This document shows, one piece after another, positions 12,176 through 22,527 of a DNA stretch of 64,000 nt. The DNA lies in the NCBI GenBank assembly GCA_964247055.1, contig OZ176052.1:6572001-6636000 (forward strand), in the 5' to 3' direction. Under the pieces are notes generated by a model. That model worked only from the letters and a program-made list of their open reading frames with translations, was not told the DNA's origin and did not search any database. A program made the position numbers and the translations under genes. Numbering within the stretch: position 1 is the stretch's first letter; every line of letters starts with the position of its first letter. This stretch comes from Paragordius varius (taxonomy: Eukaryota > Nematomorpha).

Positions 12176-15100
12176 ATGGAAAATTATAATTTACCCAACT
12201 ATCATATTATTTTGGGCCAGAATATTTTATCTAATGCATTCCGAGAACCTTATCATTTACCCGCTAATTCAACACTTTTTACAAAATACACTAACCTTAT
12301 CTATGGTCTAAATAATGGATTCTATGATTATAATATCTTTAGCAGCATAAGGTCCAATTCCAATATTGTTAAAGCTTTACCCCGAAGGATGATAAATGAA
12401 ACCAATGAATATTTCTTAGATATCAATCCACTCCATAATTCTTCGATTCAGGCAGAAATATTTGATTATTATTGGAAAGCATTTACAATTGACTCAGATA
12501 GTCTCCAAGATGGCCTTAATAAATCAGCTTCAAAAGCTAGCGCGGCAAATTATTCGAACTCCATAATAGGCACAAAAATTAATATCCTAAGTTGGTATCT
12601 CATAACTTATATTCTACCACTCATAACGTGCATTGGATTATTAGGCAACATTTTTACTATAATTATTTATTTTAATTCTTTTCTATATCGGGTGCCATGT
12701 TGGTGTTATTTAGCCGCACTATCCATCAGTGATTTGGGTTATTTGAGCGCAACACTCATAATATTAGCCACTTCGTTCCGATCTTCGGGTGAAGCATTCA
12801 TAAAATATAAGGGATTATGCCAATTCCTAACATATACGCATGAAACGTTTGCCTCTCTCTCCGTGTGGGTAATTGTTGTGTTTACGTTAGAACGATTTTT
12901 AGTTATTTGTGGACCTTGGAGACGCGGTAGCCTGGGAAACAGTGCTGGACCCCCATCTCTTAACCGGTATCAAATTAAGTCAACTAGTGGGGCATGGAGC
13001 AAATTAAATGCCCGACTCAACTCTCTTGCTAGAGCCAGCAAAATAATTATGATTGTTGTTTTGTGCAATGCTCTTTGGTTCTCATACCATTGGAAAATAC
13101 ATAAGGCATATACTCAGTACAAATGGACAAATGGTAATACGATGGATAGGCCAAAAAATTTTAATGAAAGTCTAGCCTTTAAGTATCCCACCATGGTCGA
13201 GTATGTATGCGACGTAAAACCCAATTTTGAATTCATATCATACGTATTAAAAAATATAGAAACAACCGTAATGTTAATCATACCATTATTCGTCATAGTT
13301 TTTTGCAATCTCATGATAGCACGAAAACTTATAAATTACCAGGAATTGTGGAAAAGGATAAATCAAAAGAATGCAAGTATCAGGTCATACCGACTTTCCT
13401 TTGGGCGTAACAATAACATTAAGAAACGCAAATATTATTTTAAAAGGCCCTCTGCGACAGGTACAGGTGATTCTGATATGGAAGGAACTAAAGCTGACAA
13501 CGCTCAAACTAAAAATTTACCATTAATCTACGCATCTAATATAAGCCCTAATTTTTGTCGAAATCAGATTTTTTCGAATTCCCAAAAACCACTGCTTAAA
13601 AAGAAATTAAGCTTAGAATCGGATCACCCTCATAATACCGTCTCCACAGATGATGAAAATATGAAGACCATTAACAATGGTGGTAATTTGTACCCAGTGT
13701 TAAATCAAAACAATATATCTAATACAGAAAATGATTGTTCCAATAATAATTCGGCAACTCATTTGACTTTGAAGGGTAAGGGCGGTTTAACAAACCATAA
13801 TGAAAATATTAGTAATATTGATTATAATAAAAACAATGAAAGTGGATCTGATAATAAAAGACTTATTCTTCGCATGATGAATAAGTTTTACAATTCATCG
13901 TCCCGCGATTCAAATCGGTCCAATACAACAACTACTAACTCATCTTCTAATACAGCAAATACACAATCTCGAGACAAAGAACCATTGTATAAACAAAGTA
14001 ATCAAAAAATATGTAAACTTAAACGTAGAGAGCGTAAATGTCGTACAGGAGCCATAGATTCAAGGGGAAAGAACTCTAAATCGCAAATGGCTGTAACAAA
14101 AATGTTACTTCTAGTATCGACTGTTTTTCTATTATTCCATACCCCTTTCCATGCCATCCGTTTCATCATGTTTATGTACTCTACGGATCTTAAAACGACC
14201 GGAATAAATCATATTATTGGAGTGGATGCAAGGAGTTGGATAACACTATCATATTTTTTACGCCATTTAAGTTATGCCATCAACGTTTTTTTGTACAGTG
14301 CCTCAGGAACCAACTTTCAAAAGGCAGTTAGACAGGTTAAGAGAGTTTGGCTATATAAATTAATGAGTTTTACAGGTCATGCACCACTAAACATGAATGC
14401 ATCTTACATATTAAAAGGGAGTTTAGTTAGCACCTATGAACCAAGTTTAAACATTAAAGACCATTTACAATCCTTAATTATGTCAAATGACAAAGTAGCA
14501 TATTATAAGATATCTTCTGCATTCGATTTAACAAATCAAGTAGAGTCTGATATTCGTCCAAATGATAATGGGAATGATCAAACTAACAATAGGGCCTCTG
14601 GAAACGGTATAACAAAATCAAAAAGTATTTTTAGCTTCGGTAAAAAGGAGTGTCAGGAGAACCATCAGACTTCGTCGTCAAGTTTTAGAAGGCTTTTACT
14701 GTTTCGAACAAATTCCTCTGGTTCATATAGTTCAGGCGTTTCTCATAATCGACCGCCCATATCGGTAAAGGTTTTTCGTCCACATTCATCTTATTATAAC
14801 AATTCTGGAATCAAAGCTGATACTTCCGCCGTCAAAAGTTCGGTTGGATCAATAAAATTTTACAATGGCCCTACAAAAGGTTTGTTCAGACAAAAGAATA
14901 GTTGTGATGGCACAAATACCACACATGTTTTGAAAAAATATGCTAACGGATTAAATACATCCCCAACAACTGAGTTTCGGTGCAAAAAAAATACCAAACA
15001 AAATAATATTAATATAGGTGAAAATGTGCCATTTAGGGCATGTTCACAATACACTTATACACAAAATTCTTATAATACTAACGTTCATCAAATTTATAAA

Positions 15101-15217
15101 GTTTCCAATTATCATATATCTCAAGATGCCATCTCAGAACGATATGAGTCTTCACAATCTGCGGCAGGTGAAGGTAGTAATATAGCACCCTCACCTGTAC
15201 CTCCACAAATCATTTAA
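12176..15217 (+). CDS. Class A (rhodopsin-family) G-protein-coupled receptor, peptide-receptor-like, single coding exon
   Basis: A 1013-aa plasma-membrane receptor starting at the ATG at 12176. The frame stays open back to a stop at 12086, but the upstream stretch has no other ATG. The first 140 residues are an Asn-rich extracellular tail. TM1 (about 141-166) carries GN. TM2 has LAALSISD. C215 before TM3 and C345 in loop 2 form the usual disulfide pair. TM3 ends ERF (239-241) in place of DRY. TM5 has the IPLF proline. A third intracellular loop of about 255 residues, rich in Asn and Ser, follows. TM6 has FLLFHTPFH (P657), with F replacing the usual CW pair. TM7 has NVFLY (703-707) in place of NPxxY, then SGTNFQKAVRQ as helix 8, and a Ser/Asn-rich tail of about 300 aa. 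Invertebrate FMRFamide-type and orphan peptide receptors show similar TM7-helix 8 wording, but the ligand cannot be read from the sequence. A 5' UTR intron is possible. Confidence 0.88.
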   Translation: MENYNLPNYHIILGQNILSNAFREPYHLPANSTLFTKYTNLIYGLNNGFYDYNIFSSIRSNSNIVKALPRRMINETNEYFLDINPLHNSSIQAEIFDYYWKAFTIDSDSLQDGLNKSASKASAANYSNSIIGTKINILSWYLITYILPLITCIGLLGNIFTIIIYFNSFLYRVPCWCYLAALSISDLGYLSATLIILATSFRSSGEAFIKYKGLCQFLTYTHETFASLSVWVIVVFTLERFLVICGPWRRGSLGNSAGPPSLNRYQIKSTSGAWSKLNARLNSLARASKIIMIVVLCNALWFSYHWKIHKAYTQYKWTNGNTMDRPKNFNESLAFKYPTMVEYVCDVKPNFEFISYVLKNIETTVMLIIPLFVIVFCNLMIARKLINYQELWKRINQKNASIRSYRLSFGRNNNIKKRKYYFKRPSATGTGDSDMEGTKADNAQTKNLPLIYASNISPNFCRNQIFSNSQKPLLKKKLSLESDHPHNTVSTDDENMKTINNGGNLYPVLNQNNISNTENDCSNNNSATHLTLKGKGGLTNHNENISNIDYNKNNESGSDNKRLILRMMNKFYNSSSRDSNRSNTTTTNSSSNTANTQSRDKEPLYKQSNQKICKLKRRERKCRTGAIDSRGKNSKSQMAVTKMLLLVSTVFLLFHTPFHAIRFIMFMYSTDLKTTGINHIIGVDARSWITLSYFLRHLSYAINVFLYSASGTNFQKAVRQVKRVWLYKLMSFTGHAPLNMNASYILKGSLVSTYEPSLNIKDHLQSLIMSNDKVAYYKISSAFDLTNQVESDIRPNDNGNDQTNNRASGNGITKSKSIFSFGKKECQENHQTSSSSFRRLLLFRTNSSGSYSSGVSHNRPPISVKVFRPHSSYYNNSGIKADTSAVKSSVGSIKFYNGPTKGLFRQKNSCDGTNTTHVLKKYANGLNTSPTTEFRCKKNTKQNNINIGENVPFRACSQYTYTQNSYNTNVHQIYKVSNYHISQDAISERYESSQSAAGEGSNIAPSPVPPQII

Positions 15218-15842
15218 GCGTATGTTCGTGCGTTTGTGATAGTAAAAACGCACCACATAAAAATTATAAAAGCATTAACTTTATTTCTTTTGTTTTTATA
15301 ATAATATAATAACAACCAACTATAAATGCCTACTTATAATAATAGTAAAAATGAAAAATTTTAGTTCAAGGTTACATTAAGTGGTTAGTGTTTTATAGAT
15401 TATATTTCTGTGCAATTTTAACATACACTACACATTGTCCACATATACCACACCAATCTTTTGTAGTTCAAGAGCTGAGTTGCATTCCAATAATGCGCAA
15501 AATTGTTTTTAACCAGCCGCCTTACACATTTTGATCTCAATAATATCGTTTACTAATCTGAAATATAAGTAGTTTTGTGATCCAAAACGTGCAATACCAT
15601 TTATATACATATTATTCAATTACCTCTCTATTATATTCCAACTTTTTCTAATATGTATTTATTTGTTAAGTTTAAAAGTAATTTTAGCGATCGGCAAAAC
15701 ATTAAATTGTTTCGATATATAAAGTAACAAATAAATACCACCACTTATTATTACATTTAAAATATTTTATAATTTCATTTTATAATAATACAAGATAGAT
15801 TAATAAATCAATATTTCTTTTGTTTCATTTATTTATTTCTAC

Positions 15843-15845
<3 letters not shown>

Positions 15846-15877
<32 letters not shown>
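15846..15877. repeat. (TA)n microsatellite
   Basis: About 16 uninterrupted TA units, followed after one G by a few more. Confidence 0.9.
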
Positions 15878-15885
<8 letters not shown>

Positions 15886-16292
15886 GCATGAAACATTTAA
15901 AATACGACTAAAAAAATTTTTTTGGGTATTTTTTTCAAAAATAAAATAAATAAACAATTTTTATTATCTGACAATTTAGATCTAGGATGTATTTCTCTAA
16001 ATGTTGAATTAGGTCTTTATGGTTCAAATTTTACGATTTCGACAAAAAATTTAAACCACAATTAAATAAAGCGTAAAATAACATTTAAATAAACTTGATT
16101 AGATGCATTGCAATATTAAACCAAATCAAACCAATATAGCTTAAATTTAAGTATATATTTATATGTATTAACGAATTTCCGTCAATCGCAAAATAACGAT
16201 TGAATAGTTTCATATTAAATTATTTGCGGAAAAATCATAAATATATAGTTTTTTAGTATTTTACATCTAGAACAGAAATAAACTCTTCATTA

Positions 16293-16462
16293 CCCTTTGG
16301 GGTTTCTACCCCAGAGCGACTTATTTTAAATTCACTCTTTAGTCTTTTAGGCGCATGATCCAAAAAAATTTGAACAACGGGGAATTGTATAAAAATCTTC
16401 ATTTCAAACTATTTCGGCATTTTTTATTTAAAATATTTTTTAATCGCTTATGCAACAGGTAA

Positions 16463-16508
<46 letters not shown>

Positions 16509-16746
16509 TTAAAAATAAATCAATTATATAAAGTATTCAGAAACATTTTAGCAGGAAATTTTTAATATTTATTTTATTTTAAAGTCAGCTGTTATTTCAA
16601 TCTGGTTCGGAGTCATCTATAGAAATTATAACATTGCCGAAAAAATAAGTTTTTTTATCAAATTCATAACAATGTTTGATAATTAATTTTTACCAAAACA
16701 ACCTTCAAAACAGAGTTTATATAGCTCTGGGGAACACAACTACCCC
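16293..16746. mobile_element. MITE-like element with GGGG/CCCC hairpin ends
   Basis: The left tip reads CCCTTTGGGGTTTCTACCCC followed by AGAGC. The right tip reads GCTCTGGGGAACACAACTAC followed by CCC. The AGAGC/GCTCT ends are inverted and each tip folds on itself. A TA microsatellite has expanded inside. Lone tips of the same kind occur near 3450, 4815 and 20420. It is related in design, not clearly in sequence, to the TCGATTC MITEs. Confidence 0.6.
16467..16506. repeat. (AT)n microsatellite inside a MITE
   Basis: About 20 AT units within the element at 16293-16746. Confidence 0.9.
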
Positions 16747-18939
16747 GACTAAAGAAAATTGAAAGAGTAAGGAAGAGTTAATTATGACAAAAACATGGCA
16801 TTCGTAGCCATATTTATAAAATTTTAGCTTGTTCGCCTTAAATTGAACACATTATCTGTTAAAACTTTTATAAAATATAATAGATTTATTATAAGAATTT
16901 TATATTATAATAGGCCTTGATTAAACAATTGCAACCCCGAAAAGCACAAGTCAGCATAAGTTGTATTTAACTGTTAAAATATGTATCCATTTTTGAGCAT
17001 TTAAAATATTCAAAAACATCATTACAACAACAACACTGAATTAGATATGTTTAAATTCCCACAACAAGATATCACTCTAAATTAAAATAAAAATTGTGCA
17101 AAATATAACAATAAAGCATTTTTATAATACAAACGATAATTTTGAAATTGAAAGTCTGGGAGTCAGTATATAAAAATAAATACCGAATATGCCCCAAACT
17201 GCTGATAAATATTTCGGCCATAAAACTTTTGGGCAAAGAAGAAAGGCGATTTTATCATATATTTTTTTGCAGGTGCTCAAAAAAATAGAAGTTTCCATTG
17301 AAGTTCCAATGATTTTAATTACAAAAAGCGTTTTAGTTTAACAAATTTAAGTAAAATAAGATAAGCTAAAACATTTATTCGACGACATTTTTTTGACATT
17401 TATATCTCTTATATGCCGCTGGACCCTTATTTTTACGGATACTAAAATCTAAATTTACCACATATAAACTAACCCCCCCATTTTGACATACTATAATATA
17501 ATATATTATCTAACACTTAGTGGTAATATTTTTTAAGTTAAAAGCCAGCCGTATATTAGATATATATAGACAAAATTTAGATAAGAAGAAGTTTAGACGT
17601 ATTTTTTGAATGTTTTTCGCGATTAACACATTACGGATTATCCCATAAAATCTTTTATAACCTTCCAGTAAAAAGGAGATCCATGATGCCATTTTTAATA
17701 AATATTTTGCGGTTGTTTATAATTGTAGCTTTTATACGTATTTCTTAAATAGTAGATATAACAAGACGGAAGAAATCAATAACTTGAGAAAACTGTAACT
17801 CGAAGGAGAATCGTTGTGATATTCAGCAAATCATAACTCAATATGTTAATGTTGTGCTATTATAGTTGATGATGAATTAAGTAAAAATGATATTTTTAAA
17901 TAATTGATATATTTACAAAAATCATAAGTATACTTAAGTTCTTTTTAATAATAATTGCAGTAGTGTCTATAAAAGTAAGTTAATTTCCCTTTTTTGCTTA
18001 TATAGATCGGTACAATATTAACGTCAAAAGAAAAATCCATTAATTTCAGGAATTAGTTCTTCCAAACATCATAACAAAAAATATTTCTTATCATAAAAAA
18101 CGGGAATATTTATCTGTACTGATAATACTTTTTCAGTCAAACTTTTCGTAATATTTAAATATTATGTATTTTTACTTAATATTTCTATTAACCTAACTAG
18201 CTTTATATCCATTAAAAAGTTTTCAATCAGGTTAAAAGGGGATATTTTTTGGTGTTTTATGAAGCAATGTTTGTAATATAGAAGATATAAATTATTTGTG
18301 AATATATTATGATATCCAAATCATAATTTTAAGTCATTTATTATTTTTTTGGTATAAAGTTAGGTTAAAACAAAAATAGGCCATTCATTGATGGATTGAA
18401 AAAATGAGTATTAAAATACCTAATTTTTTATATATAAATGTGAAAGAACAATTTCATATTTAGAAGGACATGACCCTGAAATTTTGGTTACTAACAAAAA
18501 ACTAAAGCCTTCCTACTAATAAAATAATGTTGATGATACTTAAAGAAGCTTAAAATTTTTTTGAATAAATTTACAGTGGATATTAATTTATTTGAGAGAA
18601 GTTGAGATTTTTAATGAATAATAATTTTAGAGGAAATTACATAAAATGTTTGAATAAGTCCAAATCTATGAGGGTTAAAATATTGTCATAATGTCATTTA
18701 AATTAATGATGTTTGAAAAAAATTAAGTTGTTCAATAATTTTTAATTTTCAATTTATTTTAAATTATTTTCAATCCTATTAACTAAGTTGTATTCACAAA
18801 AAAAAGAAAATAATTGTCATATAAAATATTTTACTTGCCACAAGAGCGCGGCGTACCATATAATGCCAACAATATTTCACAGCTGTTTGACTCATGTCCA
18901 TATATTTATCGTTAAATTATAGTGCGTCAAAAAAATAAA

Positions 18940-19011
18940 TGAATAATTCAGGGCCATAAAAGCTTTTTTAAGGCCGCATGCGGCCCGTGGGCCGAGGTTT
19001 AAGTATCATTG
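18940..19011. mobile_element. hAT right-end fragment
   Basis: GGGCCATAAAAGC, then AAGGCCGCATGCGGCCC, then GAGGTTTAAGTATCATTG reproduce, with changes, the right end of the hAT copy at 31995-32168 (GGGCCGCGGTTTGAGTACCACTG). The left end is decayed (possibly near 18838). Confidence 0.45.
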
Positions 19012-19337
19012 CAGTAACTATTGTTTTTAACAAGGTGCAAACCAAATTAACCAAGTTATCAGTAACTGCTATTGACGAGATTTTACAGGAAAAATTGAAA
19101 TTATACGAAACAAATATTTGAAGGTTGTTTTTTGGTTAAATATTAATTATCCAAAAACTGTTCACCTAGTTTAGTTATTTAATTCTGGTATATCTCCAAA
19201 ACATGATTGAAACACACATTTAATTTCAATAAGTCGAAAAATTGCTCTTTAAATGTAAGCGAAATTCTATAGTTAATTATTGATAATTTTTAATCATAAC
19301 ATATTTATTTGCATTTGTATACCATTTCCCTAACAAA

Positions 19338-20245
19338 AAAACGTTTTCCCAGTCAAAAAGATCCCAATCTAAACATATTCCCAGTCTAAATAAATATCAA
19401 AAAAAGATATATAAATCTTTTATGCACTTTTTTTATTATGTGCCAATACATAATAATTAATGACTTACTTATTCTTTAAAAGTTATATTATATTAACTGG
19501 ATAAGCATTATATGGTTTTTGAGATATTTTCAAGAAAATATTTAATAATTTTTTTATTTTACCGATGGTTGGCTTAATAATCGAGGCTAACCTATAAAAT
19601 CTATACTTTCGGATAAACTAATTAAATTTTTAAACATAAACCATTTTCATCTCGAATCGGTCATTTAAGATTCAAATTGGTTTTAACATGTAAAGTATGT
19701 CGATTAAAATACTGTCGGAAAAGAATATCAAAACAAAAAATATTTTTATGAAAAATGAAACACAATATTTGATAAAAGATAAATAAATTAATAAATTAGG
19801 CTAGAGTTGCAAATGTTTAACATCCAATATGAAGTTTTAAATGACGGATTCGAGATGAAAATGGTATATTTTTATAAATTTTATTAGTTCATTCGAAACT
19901 ATAGATTTTATAGGTTAGCCCTGATTATTAATGCGAACCATCGATAAAATTAAAAGATTATTAAATACTTTGTTAAAAATATCTCAAAACCATACAATGC
20001 TCATCTAGTTAATAAAATATAACTTGTAAAGAATAAGTCATTAAAGATTATGTTTTGGCACATATAAAAAAATTGCATTCAATAATTGTGTTTTTCTAAA
20101 AAATATTATCCTAATTAGTGTGCTCTTAATGATTAAAAGTTTATTTATATCTTATTTGATAATTATAATCAAAAATGAAACCATTTTTTTTATTCTTTTT
20201 TGACTGGGGAAAACCTTTCGATTGACTGGTAAAGCGCTTTTTGAC
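19338..20245. mobile_element. Long palindromic (fold-back) DNA element, about 0.9 kb
   Basis: Two arms of about 350-400 nt are inverted copies of each other. The left arm runs from CCCAGTCAAAAAG through ACCGATGGTT, GCTAACCTATAAAATCTATA and ATTTTCATCTCGAAT. The right arm is the reverse complement in the same order, from ATTCGAGATGAAAATGG through TATAGATTTTATAGGTTAGC and AACCATCGAT to TTTTTTGACTGGGG. Both tips carry short repeats of CCCAGTC. There is no coding capacity and no clear target duplication. It could form a near full-length hairpin if transcribed. The family is unknown to me. Confidence 0.8.
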
Positions 20246-21730
20246 TATGGTATATTAACAATTAAGAAAACCAAAGGAAAAATGGCGGAAAAATTTTAGA
20301 TGAAGTCTTTTTACAATTTAATGATTTTTTTGATCAGCTGCCTAAAAGATTAAAAAATCCATCTAAAATTTATTAATATTTTAAATACTTATTAAATTAT
20401 TCTAATTCGGAATAACTCTGGGGTACAAAACTACCCCAAAAGGTGCTTAATATTTATATTTTAATATTTAAACGTTTTAAGAATACTTGTGGTTAATATA
20501 ATAAAAATCGTTTTTAAAAATATATTCAATTTTTATCATCTACATATTTTAAAAAATATATTTATTTACAAAAAACAACATTGATAAATTTTTATACAAA
20601 TAACGGAAAAGTACACACAAAAAAACCGTCTTGACTATTTTATCTCATTTCATGATGAAACTTTTGTAAAGTTTATATTTTGTGAATCGTATTTGTGCGG
20701 TTTCGTGTAACGTACCTTTACTAAATAGTAAAATCTAAATTCTATATGTTGTCACAAATGGGTCAATATCCGCATATTGTCCCTTTTTGAAATTAATTAT
20801 ATTTAGCGTTTTGAATTAAAATTTAATTAACATAAATTATATTAATTAATATTATATAATATATGAGAAATATATGTAAAGAAATTAATAAAAATGATTG
20901 AATATATTTTTTTATTATTTTTGGCTTATTTTAAGGGTTATGTGATTCAAAAAATAGCACCTGATTAACAAATCGGATAAATACATGATGATCACTATGA
21001 GCTAATAAGATCATGGGCGCTGTTTATTTCAAACTCAGTATGACGAATACTGTTCATAAAATTTTCCCAATTTTTAAGGCAATTTCATTTAATATATATC
21101 TAAAATCTTATAAAAACAAGTGGCCGATAAAATCTATGGATTTTATTACTCAATGATACACATCCCGAAATTTCTGTATGGTTCTGAAATTTGTGGTTTT
21201 ATAACATAAAAATATTAAAACTTAAAAACTACATTTCCATATACCATGGAAGTATCATGAATTGAATAAAAAGAATTTTTATATGACTCCAAATAGATGC
21301 AAACATCCTGTATAAATTCCCGATTGAAATTAATGTAATCACCAAACTTTAAACAAACCGGTTTTTATATATTATCCGCCAATGATACCAATAAACGTTA
21401 CACTTCTTTTAGCTCCACAAGAGATTTAAGTTTTTAGAGACCTCTGCCGAAATAACCCTTAGCGAAATTCACCAACTGAAACCTGATAAATATCCTTTAA
21501 AAGGTATGAAAACAAATGTTCCTATTGTACTTATTGAGCTTTTTAATTATATTGTTATTCTGCTTAAATTTGCGATGCTATAGAAAAATGTTAAAATAGT
21601 TAATTTATTATAAATATTAATTAAAAAAATATATCTTGATATTCAGGAAAAAAATTAAATAGAGTGTTATGACATAATAAACATTTGATAGAATTTACGA
21701 CCAACTAAATACTTTTGCATCTCTTTAAAC

Positions 21731-21946
21731 CAGGGATGTCCAACACAGGCTACGCGGACCGCATTCGGAATATATATGGACATTAATATATTAGATTTTA
21801 GACCTATGACAGTAAAAACAACTATTTATTTTAATATTTTTTGTCTATTCACGGAATTCGGAAAGACATGAAACTATTTTATTTCTTAGATTTAGTAAAA
21901 TTTTGTATTTAAAATTTCTCGTGGGCCGCATGTTGAAGACACAAGG
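21731..21946. mobile_element. Non-autonomous hAT element, degraded
   Basis: It starts CAGGGATGTCCAACAC followed by GCGGACCGCATTCGG. It ends TCGTGGGCCGCATGTTGAAG and then ACACAAGG. The arrangement matches the sharper copies at 5404-5678 and 27369-27796. The right tip has mutated and no duplication can be seen. Confidence 0.6.
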
Positions 21947-22492
21947 TGTTGATCTTGTGTTTGACGAAATCGATCAAATTGTAGATGTTAAGAACTCAGT
22001 TTAAATAATCTGATAATTTTATTTAATATATCATTTCCGACCATCTTTTGTAAAAAACACCTATAAGCGATAAAATTATCAAACTTAACATAACGAAAAT
22101 ACATATTTAATGTCTTTTGTTCCAATGTCACATATTTAATTGAAAAATACCGTTTAATAATGCTTGCACTTCTGGTTTTTAAGATTTTTTTAGACATTTA
22201 TCCGGTTTCATTGTTTTTTGTTTAAATTGTTTCCAGTTCCATTTTTCATACAGATACAATGCCAATAATTAGCCATAAAAATATAATAAGATGCGTAAAT
22301 ATATTGTATACGAATTTATTTACTTGTTATTGTAATTTTTATCAATGAATATCAATAAAATAATGTTGACATTGATTATTTGCAAAAAATATTTAGAAAA
22401 CCAAATTTTAACCAAAATATTAGATTTCCGGTTTCCATATGTATGACCTATGCCCTTTACATCAAAAGTCACATTTATAATTTTATTATAAA

Positions 22493-22498
22493 TTTATT
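22493..22498 (-). promoter_or_regulatory. Likely polyadenylation signal of Rab27
   Basis: AATAAA on the minus strand lies 30 nt after the Rab27 stop codon. It agrees with the tiny terminal exon being the real 3' end. Confidence 0.5.
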
Positions 22499-22527
22499 TA
22501 TTAATTTTTACATATAATACCCAATAT

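Larger units (their letters stand above)
15218..22527. other. Gene-free DNA between the GPCR and Rab27 genes, repeat-bearing
   Basis: The GPCR 3' end (nearest AATAAA about 510 nt after the stop, at 15730) and the Rab27 3' end (minus strand) converge on this 7.3-kb block. It holds two TA microsatellites, a hairpin-ended MITE (16293-16746), hAT debris (18940-19011, 21731-21946) and a 0.9-kb palindromic element (19338-20245), all listed separately. The rest shows only short frames without recognisable protein. Confidence 0.55.

Noticed and set aside
21988-22197. Minus-strand frame of 69 codons, next to a hAT relic and the Rab27 3' end
   Set aside because: I looked for hAT transposase or an extra Rab27 exon. 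Neither fits, and Rab27 already ends at 22528.
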